NCBI RefSeq assembly: GCF_015207755.1
Contig: NZ_JADEWH010000007.1
Location: 1-64,000, forward strand
Length of the DNA stretch: 64,000 nt
Origin: Nodularia sp. LEGE 06071
GTDB lineage: Bacteria; Cyanobacteriota; Cyanobacteriia; Cyanobacteriales; Nostocaceae
Direction of reading: 5' to 3'
A program made the position numbers and the translations under genes. The notes under the pieces are model-generated. The model worked only from the letters and a program-made list of their open reading frames with translations, made no database searches and was not told the origin of the DNA. Positions within the stretch are counted from its first letter, which is position 1; every line of letters begins with the position of its first letter. Below are positions 44,235 to 52,642 of this stretch, in pieces.

Positions 44235-46316
44235 CTAATCCAGTTCTTTAGATAATCCCAATTTGTATTTAACTTTAAACCACAGCTTGCGTAACTGCCA
44301 AAATTTAGATGATTCCATCGCCCAAATTCTCTTTTTCAATTCATCTATTTCATAACTATGACTTCCTGATATCGCCACCTCATATTCTATTTCTTTATCT
44401 TTCCATAATTGAGTCAGGTATTGCACCATCACATGAGAATATGAACTCACCGTTTTTTGGTGTTTCCCCAACATATACTGAATTAATTGTGTCCGGCGAG
44501 GTTGTGCTACTGTCCACACCATTGAATCGTAGTGGCGACGATAAAGAAATAATTCTAATGGTAAAATATCCCCGGCACAGCCATTTTCATATAAGCTAAT
44601 GAAATAATCCCAATCTTCATAAGAAATTAACTCTTCATCAAAATCTCCTACTTTGGCAATAGCTGATCTGCGGTATAAATTTGTACTATTTACCACATTA
44701 GTATTATTAAACAGCATCAATTCTGGAATGAAGCCTACAGGAGCTTGAGTATATTCATAAGCTTCAAAGTTGCGAGTATAACAACCTACATAACTTAGTT
44801 CATGATTGTTGATCAAGGCTATGACTGCTTTTTCTATATATTCAGGATGAATTTTGTCATCTGAATCTAGAAGCATAATATATTCACCTGAACTGACTTT
44901 TATCCCGGCGTTACGAGCCGAACTTAAGCCTCCATTAGGTTTAAAGACTTTAATTACACCTGATAAATTTTGAAAAATCTTATTAGTTTCGGAATCAGTC
45001 GAGCCATCATTGACAACGATAATCTCTACATTTTTATAAGTAGATTCTTGAATAGATTGAATCGTTTCTTCAATATAATTTCCTTGGTTGTAAAGAGGAA
45101 TAACTACAGAAATTTTAGCTTCTTGATTAACTAGCCAATTTTTGGGAGAACTAGCAATTTTATAAGATTCTTCCACTTGAGCAGAGGCTAATTCAGGATC
45201 ACACCATTGCTGAATGCTTGATTGAGCGGTTTCGGAAATCTGCTGTAAATAAGCAATATTTCTGTAATTATCTAAGATTGTATGGGCAATTTCTTCAGCA
45301 TGGGATGGATTAATTAAAAATCCGGAATTTCCGTGTTCAATCATTTCTGACATCCCACCTTCTTGACTACCAATTACCACACAACCAAAAGACATCGCTT
45401 CTAAACAAACATTAGCCCAGTTCTCCCAGCGTGAAGGAAATACACAAAAACAAGTGTCTAACAAAATTTCGGGAATTTCTGCATAGGGTGCAGCTCCTTT
45501 AAAAATAATTTTGTCTTTTAAATCATAGGGAATACGTTTTTGTAAATATTCAGTATAAGAACGATAAAAGGGCGCAGAGTATGTATCTCTCCCATACATT
45601 TCAAAGATAAAGTTCGGTTCTTTAGCCAGAATTATTTTAGCGGCTTCAATGAAAGTATCTACGCCTTTTCTGACTTGAATACTGCCAATAAATGTAATTT
45701 TTTCAATTTGTGATTTAACAAATTTACGTGTAGGCTTAATAGTAGATAATAATAAGGGATAAGGACTTCTAGTAATACAATTCACATCAAGTCTTTTGGT
45801 AAAATACTCAGCCAGAGATGCTGAAGGTGATGTGACAATATCGGCATTTTTAACGCAGTAGTCTTCTAAATATATATCTATTGGCGTTTGAGTAGTTGTA
45901 TGCTTTTCTTCATCGATTTCGACTAACAGAGAGCGTGGTGTATGTAATTTTACGACTAGTTGAGTATTGGCAAATTCATTTAAGAGTTTTTTGGCTCTAA
46001 TTGTGGTGAATCCTTCGGCGTTGTATTCAGCAAACTCAATGACATCAAAAGGAGTCAGCAACTTGAGGGTTTGATAAACTCGATCAGAATAATTTTGATT
46101 ATATGTAAAAAAATGGCGATCGCTTAGTGCTGGTTCTGTCCGAATTAGTGTAACATTTGGGGGTAAATAATGTAGATTAGACTCAGTAAAGCAGTCAGTA
46201 ATCAGGTACACGTCATGGCCTCTTTTTGCCATATATTTGGTAATATTAGCAATATAAGTACCAATTCCTCCTCCGGTAATAGGGCCAAACTCACGAGAAA
46301 CATAAGCTATTTTCAT
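44235..46316 (-). CDS. Bifunctional GT4-GT2 glycosyltransferase fusion
   Basis: The 693-residue protein fuses two transferases. Residues 1-390 are a GT4 (GT-B) enzyme: GGGIGTYIANITKYMAKRGH opening, ITFIGSIQVRKGVDTFIEAA, and the E-x7-E region FPSRWENWANVCLEAMSFG. Residues 395-620 are GT2: ISVVIPLYNQGNYIEETIQS, VVNDGSTDSE, LDSDDK. The last 40 residues, ending RIWAMESSKFWQLRKLWFKV..., form a basic tail shared with the methyltransferase at 50330. One chain could add two successive sugars. It is divergent from the methyltransferase at 46396. Confidence 0.93.
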   Translation of the reverse strand: MKIAYVSREFGPITGGGIGTYIANITKYMAKRGHDVYLITDCFTESNLHYLPPNVTLIRTEPALSDRHFFTYNQNYSDRVYQTLKLLTPFDVIEFAEYNAEGFTTIRAKKLLNEFANTQLVVKLHTPRSLLVEIDEEKHTTTQTPIDIYLEDYCVKNADIVTSPSASLAEYFTKRLDVNCITRSPYPLLLSTIKPTRKFVKSQIEKITFIGSIQVRKGVDTFIEAAKIILAKEPNFIFEMYGRDTYSAPFYRSYTEYLQKRIPYDLKDKIIFKGAAPYAEIPEILLDTCFCVFPSRWENWANVCLEAMSFGCVVIGSQEGGMSEMIEHGNSGFLINPSHAEEIAHTILDNYRNIAYLQQISETAQSSIQQWCDPELASAQVEESYKIASSPKNWLVNQEAKISVVIPLYNQGNYIEETIQSIQESTYKNVEIIVVNDGSTDSETNKIFQNLSGVIKVFKPNGGLSSARNAGIKVSSGEYIMLLDSDDKIHPEYIEKAVIALINNHELSYVGCYTRNFEAYEYTQAPVGFIPELMLFNNTNVVNSTNLYRRSAIAKVGDFDEELISYEDWDYFISLYENGCAGDILPLELFLYRRHYDSMVWTVAQPRRTQLIQYMLGKHQKTVSSYSHVMVQYLTQLWKDKEIEYEVAISGSHSYEIDELKKRIWAMESSKFWQLRKLWFKVKYKLGLSKELD

Positions 46317-46395
46317 TAGTAAAGCTCTTCTGTTTGAAAAATTTTATTTTGACTTTGCCAGAAATTCAATGATATAAAGGATACAATAAAGTCCG

Positions 46396-47118
46396 GTGAA
46401 TAATCAACCATATACACAAAACTTTTACCAATCTATTCGAGAAGGTTCACTACTTTCAGCCCAAGTAGTTGTCCCCTTAGTCATGGAACTAACCCAAGCA
46501 AAAAGCCTAGTAGATGTTGGTTGTGGTTTGGGAACTTGGCTGTCAGTATTTAAAGATGCTGGTATAGATGACTATCTAGGAATCGATGGAGATTACGTAG
46601 ATGTAAATATGCTGGAAATTGAAAGCAGCAAATTTCTCTGCTTTGATTTAAAGCAACCTCTAGTAATTGAGAGAAAGTTTGATTTGGTTGTGTCTTTGGA
46701 AGTGGCGGAACATCTTCCTTGCGAGTCTGCGGAAATCTTTATTCAGTCATTAACTAACTTAGGAAATATCGTGCTATTTTCGGCAGCAATTCCCTTTCAA
46801 GGTGGTCTGAATCATCTGAATGAACAGTGGCTGGAATATTGGGGAGAAATTTTTGCCAAGTATGGCTATGTGGCGATTGATTGCTTACGCCGGAAAATAT
46901 GGAATCACGAAAAAGTAGAACCTTGGTATGCTCAAAATCTCCTAATTTTTGTTAAGGAAACTTGCCTTGGTGAATATCCTTTATTAGAAAGAGCATTTCA
47001 CCAAGGTGAGCATAATTTAGCAATGGTTCATCCTAAAATCTACCTGAGTGCGATCGCCGCAGTCAAATGGGAGATGCATCTAGAGTTGGAGAAATTAAAA
47101 TCTCAGCTAGAAACTTAA
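46396..47118 (+). CDS. Class I SAM-dependent methyltransferase
   Basis: The 240-residue protein has the Rossmann methyltransferase pattern. Motif I is SLVDVGCGLGTWLSVF (about residues 34-49), the acidic loop is YLGIDGDYVD, and motif IV is FDLVVSLEVAEHLP. It probably methylates a sugar or lipid intermediate of the surface glycan. Translation starts at GTG 46396. The only gene of this locus on the plus strand, it runs divergently from the GT4-GT2 fusion, and its stop overlaps the end of the FG-GAP gene by four bases. Confidence 0.9.
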   Translation: MNNQPYTQNFYQSIREGSLLSAQVVVPLVMELTQAKSLVDVGCGLGTWLSVFKDAGIDDYLGIDGDYVDVNMLEIESSKFLCFDLKQPLVIERKFDLVVSLEVAEHLPCESAEIFIQSLTNLGNIVLFSAAIPFQGGLNHLNEQWLEYWGEIFAKYGYVAIDCLRRKIWNHEKVEPWYAQNLLIFVKETCLGEYPLLERAFHQGEHNLAMVHPKIYLSAIAAVKWEMHLELEKLKSQLET

Positions 47119-48632
47119 GCCATACCTGCAATTTCCCAACCAGCCGGCGCATTAGGCAAGTTAGCAAAACCTGTATAGTTAGTTCCATCCATCAACCAAA
47201 TTGAATTCCATCCTTCGGTGATATTATTCATGATAATGTCAGCTTTACCATCGCTATTAAAGTCTCCGGTTCCCAAAGATTGCCAACCCGGTGCGCTGGG
47301 TAAATTCGCAAAGCCCATGTAATCTGTGCCATCTAAGAACCAGACTGTGTTCCATCCTTCTGTGGGATTATTCAAAAGAATATCCGCTTTACCATCGCCG
47401 TTAAAGTCAGCAACACCAGTAATATCCCAGCCATCAGCCACAGGTAAGTTACCAAAACCTGTGTAAGTAGCACCATTAGCACCGCCTAAAAACCAGACTG
47501 TATTCCAATTATTGGCAGTATTATTCAGCAGAATATCAACATTACCATCACCGTTGAAGTCTGCGGCTCCTTTAATGTCCCAACCTGCTGCTATTGGTAA
47601 ACCTACACCATCTAAGTAGTTAGGGCCATCCAGAAACCAGGCAACATTAAAATTGTTAGTGGGATTGCTGGCAATTAAATCGGTTTTACCATCTTTGTTA
47701 AAGTCAGCCGTTGCGACTGGTCGATAACCAGGAGAACCAACAATATTAATAACTCCTGTATAGTTAGTCCCATCCATTGTCCATGCTTGATTCAAGCCTT
47801 GACTGGGATTAGTTAAGAGGATATCCGTTTGACCATCTTTATTGAAGTCTTTTGCTGCGTTGGCAGAGGGAATAGTTAAGTTGGATAAACTTAACGAATA
47901 ATTAGAATTGGTAATAGCACTATCCGGTTGAACTTCGATAAAGTAATTACCAGCCGCCAAGGTAGCATTAATCGTCCCATTGCTATTCAACTCAGCAATG
48001 TTAGTGTAAAGTGTTTCTCCACTATCAATTAAGCCATTATTATTTGCGTCGGAAATAATACTAGTTTTCAGCCTGCTTTCCGTTACTCCACTCAATAGCA
48101 GACTAATTTCACTTGTAGCTGCAAGGGAAAAGTTATAGTAATCGACTGGATCTACAACACCGACAAACTCATTGTAAGTTCTATTACCCCTTAGATTGCC
48201 AATATTGTAGGCGGTATTCAGTGTATTTCCCGGATCTGAAAGAATAGAAGCCAGAGTAGTTGTAGCGCCTAGCTGTAAAGAATAGCCAGAATAAGTATTA
48301 CTACTAGCTGAAGTATTGGGTTTAACTTCAATTAAATAATTACCAGCACCCAAGGTAGCATTAATCGTCCCATTACTACTGGGAAAAGCCGTGTCACTGT
48401 AAAGCCGTTCTCCGCCATCAAGTAATCTATTATTATTTGCGTCATAAATAATACTAGCTTCTACGGAATTTACAGTTATTCCACTCAACAGAAAATTAAT
48501 TGCACTTGTTTCTAAAACGGAAAATTCATAGTAATCGACTCGACCTACAGCACCGACAATTTGATTGAAAGTGTTAGTAGCTCTGAGATTCCCAATATTG
48601 TTGAGGATAGTTAGTGTATTGTTGTCTGACAT
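47115..48632 (-). CDS. FG-GAP/VCBS repeat protein A with two PPC-like domains
   Basis: The 505-residue protein has two PPC-like beta domains in its N-terminal half (about residues 10-240; each ends in a NYLIEVKP or NYFIEVQP strand) and FG-GAP/VCBS repeats in the C-terminal half. The repeats read DFNGDGKADILLNNPTEGWN and contain the calcium-binding D-x-D-x-D-G pattern, probably forming a beta-propeller. No Sec signal peptide is visible, as in many cyanobacterial repeat proteins exported by type I systems. Its C-terminal half is almost identical to that of the next gene. Confidence 0.88.
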   Translation of the reverse strand: MSDNNTLTILNNIGNLRATNTFNQIVGAVGRVDYYEFSVLETSAINFLLSGITVNSVEASIIYDANNNRLLDGGERLYSDTAFPSSNGTINATLGAGNYLIEVKPNTSASSNTYSGYSLQLGATTTLASILSDPGNTLNTAYNIGNLRGNRTYNEFVGVVDPVDYYNFSLAATSEISLLLSGVTESRLKTSIISDANNNGLIDSGETLYTNIAELNSNGTINATLAAGNYFIEVQPDSAITNSNYSLSLSNLTIPSANAAKDFNKDGQTDILLTNPSQGLNQAWTMDGTNYTGVINIVGSPGYRPVATADFNKDGKTDLIASNPTNNFNVAWFLDGPNYLDGVGLPIAAGWDIKGAADFNGDGNVDILLNNTANNWNTVWFLGGANGATYTGFGNLPVADGWDITGVADFNGDGKADILLNNPTEGWNTVWFLDGTDYMGFANLPSAPGWQSLGTGDFNSDGKADIIMNNITEGWNSIWLMDGTNYTGFANLPNAPAGWEIAGMA

Positions 48633-48871
48633 ATTTTTTTGTTAATTGTTAATTTGATCCGGCGTTGACTACGTGCTGTGCAAGTATGTCAGTTTGATTA
48701 TACAAGTAATTATGGTAAACAAGTGATTTTAGCTACGCTGCTATTATAGTTATGTATCAAAAAGAGGAGTAAAAAATTTTATGAAAATAATATCTTCTAT
48801 CTCAGGAGAGATATTTTATGGTGGATTGTGCGATCGCTTGTCATGCGTGCGATCGCTTTACACTATTAAAA

Positions 48872-50074
48872 CTAAGCCATACCAGCAATTTCCCAACCAG
48901 CAGGCGTAGTCGGCAAGTTAGCAAAACCTGTATAGTTAGTCCCATCCATCAACCAAACGGCATTCCATCCTTCGGTGATATTATTCATAATAATGTCAGC
49001 TCTACCATCGCTATTAAAGTCTCCGGTTCCCAAAGATTGCCAACCCGGTGCGCTGGGTAAATTCGCAAAGCCCATGTAATCTGTGCCATCTAAAAACCAG
49101 ACTGTGTTCCATCCTTCTGTGGGATTATTCAAGAGAATATCCGCTTTACCATCGCCGTTAAAGTCAGCAACACCAGTAATATCCCAGCCATTAGCCACAG
49201 GTAAGTTACCAAAACCTGTGTAAGTAGCACCATTCTGACCGCCTAAAAACCAGACTGTGTTCCAATTGGTTGTAGTATTATTCAGCAGAATATCAACATT
49301 ACCATCACCGTTGAAGTCTGCGGCTCCTTTAATCTCCCAACCTGGTGCTGTGGGTAAACCTACACCATTTAAGTAGTCACCACCATCCAGAAACCAGACA
49401 GCATTAAAATTGTTAGTGGGATTGCTGACAATGATATCGGTTTTGCCATCTTTGTTGAAGTCAGCCGTTGCAACTGGTCGATAACCCGGAGAACCAAAGA
49501 CATTAGTCGCTCCTACATAGTTAGTCCAATCCATTAACCATGCTTGATTCCATCCCTGACTAGGATTGGTTAAGAGAATGTCAGTTTTGCCATCGCCATC
49601 AAAATCTGGTATTTGCGACAGTGGTAACAGTCTGCTATTAAATTTATACTCTCCTGTCTCCCCTGATGACCCACTCCCTACTTGAAAAGGATTGAAAGAA
49701 TCATTACCATAACCAGCTACAGCTACAAAATAATCTGTATTTGCGGTTATTTCATAGTATAAAAGTGGGTCTAGATCAAAAAATAGATCCCTATCATCGT
49801 TAAAATCTAAAAGATTGCCTTCCCTGTCGTAGATAAAGACAACGGCATCAACTGGGACATTAATGCTAGGATCAGCATAGGATTTGATATCAAGCTCTAA
49901 AATCCCGGCGATAGGAGAATTGATTTTGAAAAAATCGACATCGCGATCGCCTACTTCAATCAATTGTCCAGTCTCAAAATTACGATCACTACCAATGACC
50001 CCTCCGATATTTGTTGCCGGGAAGGGTATATAAGAACCGTTTAATGCCTCAGCAATACTATTATAAGGACTCAT
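48872..50074 (-). CDS. FG-GAP/VCBS repeat protein B (duplicate of A with another N-terminus)
   Basis: The 400-residue protein has a single PPC-like N-terminal domain (VDFFKINSPIAGILELDIKS, about residues 40-140) and the same seven FG-GAP-like units as its neighbour: DFDGDGKTDILLTNPSQGWN through the shared end AGWEIAGMA. The last 260 or so residues differ from protein A at few positions, including at the DNA level, which indicates recent duplication or gene conversion. The N-terminal domains differ. The protein is likely extracellular and calcium-binding; its ligand is unknown. Confidence 0.88.
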   Translation of the reverse strand: MSPYNSIAEALNGSYIPFPATNIGGVIGSDRNFETGQLIEVGDRDVDFFKINSPIAGILELDIKSYADPSINVPVDAVVFIYDREGNLLDFNDDRDLFFDLDPLLYYEITANTDYFVAVAGYGNDSFNPFQVGSGSSGETGEYKFNSRLLPLSQIPDFDGDGKTDILLTNPSQGWNQAWLMDWTNYVGATNVFGSPGYRPVATADFNKDGKTDIIVSNPTNNFNAVWFLDGGDYLNGVGLPTAPGWEIKGAADFNGDGNVDILLNNTTTNWNTVWFLGGQNGATYTGFGNLPVANGWDITGVADFNGDGKADILLNNPTEGWNTVWFLDGTDYMGFANLPSAPGWQSLGTGDFNSDGRADIIMNNITEGWNAVWLMDGTNYTGFANLPTTPAGWEIAGMA

Positions 50075-50329
50075 AACTAAGTAACTCGGTATTTACTGAC
50101 TACGAGTGTAATACCTATTAAAATATTGTGCAGAAAGAAAATAAATACTTTACACAAAAAACACTAGTATTTTCTCTAGGAAAACAAAAAACTTAGAGTT
50201 GGTAAAAAACGTAGTCAAACCTGTAATTTAGAGATTTGTCCAGTTTTTTTTTGCCTGAATCCGGTGAATTTTATCAAAATGGGATGCTCCCGTTCAGTTT
50301 TGCTGTTACTCATCCCATATCTGAAAGTT

Positions 50330-51376
50330 CTAATGTTTGATCAAACCCCAACTTTTTGTTAATTTCAGCCAGATTTGTCTTAATCGCCAAAACTTGCTAG
50401 ATTGCATTTGATTAATTGTATTTTTAGATACTTCAAGTTCAGATTTAAGATTTTTGAGATCCAATCTCAAATGAGATAACTCTTCGCTTAATTGGGATAT
50501 GAGATGAGACTCAGAATCTGCTGATAGGGAATCTAATTCATCAGAATTCATTTCAGGAGAATCAATTTTATTGTGTGAAGCTTCTAAATAGGGAATACCT
50601 GCTTGAAAGCCATAGATAAATTCACCATTTTCAGACACCAAAGAATTATCTTGCAGATGCAATGGTTGCTTAGTGATGGGACAAGCTAGAAGTGGAAAAA
50701 ACCAATCTTGATCATTCTTCTGTGTCAAAGCTTGCATATAGTGAGGTTTAACATTGATATCCCCAGGCTTCCGCACCACAATATAATGAGTATTGTGAGT
50801 ATTAGGACTATCTCCTTTCAGCAAATTCCCTAACGAAAGTTGACGAATCAGGTTTTGCCAAAAAAACCAAGTAACCTTGCGTGGTGGATGAAACTGTAAA
50901 TACTCCCATAACAACCATGCTAAAGTTTGACCAAAATGATGGACATAACTAGTTTCAATGACTTCAAAACCTGCATATTTAACAATTTCCATCAAGCCAT
51001 TTTCAGTAAACCGGATGTAATCTCCAGGAAAGTCATGTTGTGGTTGGAGAAAGGGAACAGCAATAATTCCATATCCCATCGGTCTGAGAACTCGATAAAA
51101 TTCCTCAGCAATTTGCCAGGGATATCGAGTATGTTCTAGGACAGCAATAGAAACTATTGTATCTACTGATTCATCTAGTAAAGGAATATGATGTAAATCT
51201 GCCAGGATATCTGGTTTATTCCACTCAGTAATATCAATATTTAAATCTTTTTCACCTAATTGAATACTTCTTTGACCAGAACCAGCATTGAGAACAATAC
51301 CATAGCAGTATTTGCGAAAACGACTGATTTCTTCAGACAAAGGCATCCAGACTAATGGATTAGGAAAAATAGTCAT
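50330..51376 (-). CDS. SAM-dependent methyltransferase with zinc-ribbon-like segment and shared tail
   Basis: The 348-residue protein has a class I methyltransferase domain. Motif I is GIVLNAGSGQRSIQL, with Asn-Ala-Gly-Ser in place of D-x-G-x-G, and motif IV is VDTIVSIAVLEHTRYP. Near residues 230-265 a Trm112-like stretch (LLACPITKQPLHLQ) has only one Cys. The end is a coiled coil followed by MQSSKFWRLRQIWLKLTKSW, a tail also present in the GT4-GT2 fusion. It probably modifies the exported glycan. The permease gene is 66 bases away in the same direction. Confidence 0.88.
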   Translation of the reverse strand: MTIFPNPLVWMPLSEEISRFRKYCYGIVLNAGSGQRSIQLGEKDLNIDITEWNKPDILADLHHIPLLDESVDTIVSIAVLEHTRYPWQIAEEFYRVLRPMGYGIIAVPFLQPQHDFPGDYIRFTENGLMEIVKYAGFEVIETSYVHHFGQTLAWLLWEYLQFHPPRKVTWFFWQNLIRQLSLGNLLKGDSPNTHNTHYIVVRKPGDINVKPHYMQALTQKNDQDWFFPLLACPITKQPLHLQDNSLVSENGEFIYGFQAGIPYLEASHNKIDSPEMNSDELDSLSADSESHLISQLSEELSHLRLDLKNLKSELEVSKNTINQMQSSKFWRLRQIWLKLTKSWGLIKH

Positions 51377-51442
51377 ATATATATATAGAATATGGCAATG
51401 GTAATTTATTTGAGAAAAATCTTCAGTAATCTAGGGTGGACA

Positions 51443-52249
51443 TTATAGCAAATCCATAAATTGATCTCGCCACAGATGAAAACAAGCCCAACCCAGAGAC
51501 AAAATAATCATACCACTGAGTAAAGCACCCCAAATTAAACCCAAATCTGCTGATGTTCCTGATAATGTAATTTGACGCAAACTTTCAATAATCGGTGATA
51601 ATGGATTCAACACCAAAAACTGCTTGACGTGTGAGGGAACAATAGCGGCTGGGTAAAATATCGGACTACTAAGCCAAATCACAAATACAACTAACTCATA
51701 AAAATAAGGTAAGTCTCTAAAAAATACGTATAATCCACTAACAAAAAATCCCACCCCTGTAGAAACTAACACTAAAGCTAAAAACGGGAAGAACAGCGCC
51801 AGCACATTGACTAAACTCTGGGAATAAATGAAAGTAATCACTGCCAACACAGGCAGTACTCCTACTGAAAATTGAAATATATTCGACGTAATTATAGATA
51901 CAGGAAATACACTAGATGGCAGAGAAATTTTATTCAATAGTGAGCCATTATTGACTATACTATTTAATGCCTGAGAGGTGGAAGCCGAGAAAAAATTGAT
52001 CACAACCAATCCCGTAAAGGCTGCGAATATATAGTTGAGGATTGAATCGTCGTAATAGGATGCAAATGCCGTCCCAAAAATGGCTGAGTACAATCCTGTC
52101 ATCAGTAATGGATTCAATAGCGACCAATAAACCCCCAAAAACGAGCCTCTATAGCGGACTTTTAAATTCCGCAATACCAAAACGTGCAGCAATTCCCAAT
52201 AGCGGCGTACTAGCAACCAAGTAAAATTACTTTTAAATGAAATTTTCAT
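51443..52249 (-). CDS. Polysaccharide ABC exporter, ABC-2 permease subunit (Wzm/TagG type)
   Basis: The 268-residue membrane protein has about six hydrophobic helices and the ABC-2 permease pattern of Wzm/TagG: LRNLKVRYRGSFLGVYWSLL at the N-terminus and the conserved C-terminal LNPLSPIIESLRQI. It forms the channel for the ATPase encoded at 43333-44070. The two subunit genes, usually adjacent, are here about 7 kb apart with transferases and FG-GAP genes between them. Confidence 0.93.
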   Translation of the reverse strand: MKISFKSNFTWLLVRRYWELLHVLVLRNLKVRYRGSFLGVYWSLLNPLLMTGLYSAIFGTAFASYYDDSILNYIFAAFTGLVVINFFSASTSQALNSIVNNGSLLNKISLPSSVFPVSIITSNIFQFSVGVLPVLAVITFIYSQSLVNVLALFFPFLALVLVSTGVGFFVSGLYVFFRDLPYFYELVVFVIWLSSPIFYPAAIVPSHVKQFLVLNPLSPIIESLRQITLSGTSADLGLIWGALLSGMIILSLGWACFHLWRDQFMDLL

Positions 52250-52642
52250 TCTTAAAAAATACCATACACTCTTAATTTTTTGAGATTAATTTATTTTTGG
52301 TAAGTTCTCAAACGCCGACAGCCCTTTGCTTACCTTCGCATAGAGTCTCCCAAAGGGAGAAGCAAAAGGACAGGTTTGGTGTAGCAGCAAGGTACTCAGC
52401 AAACATCGAGAGGCTCAGATTCCAGACTTCTTCAATTCGTCGGGGATCTATATAGCGTAAAGCCTCCAACTTAAACAAGGTTTTTTCTCCCCTGCTCCCT
52501 TTCCTCTTTTCTGACTAAGCACCTACGGATTTTTTGGCTGCATAAAGCACTTCGGCGTTGGAATCTCTTCCTTATCTTACACGACCATTGCAAAAATTAG
52601 CATCAACTATCGAACAAAAAAGATACTCTCTGTAACTTAAAT
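52250..52642. other. Gap with repeats and a copied chlB end
   Basis: About 390 bases. TCTCCCAAAGGGAGA lies at 52346-52360, a decayed 'gaggctcagatt...gtcggggatct' hairpin at about 52410-52451, and the chlB 3'-end copy at 52515-52559. The order of the last two elements is the same as at 57590-57705 downstream of chlB. Confidence 0.6.
52515..52559 (-). pseudogene. Copy of the last 14 codons of chlB
   Basis: On the minus strand the bases read [14 protein letters not shown] and then TAG. ChlB in this window ends [14 protein letters not shown] and TAA. The identity continues at DNA level, including the string TTTGGCTGCATAAAGCAC. No other part of chlB follows, so it is a non-functional fragment from a duplication. 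Confidence 0.8.

Noticed and set aside
44071-44235. 55-residue N-terminal extension of the Wzt/TagH-type ATPase
   Set aside because: The stretch reads through 'accacagataaacacag' intergenic repeat. ABC ATPases of this type begin at the MEVIRLNQVF-like strand.
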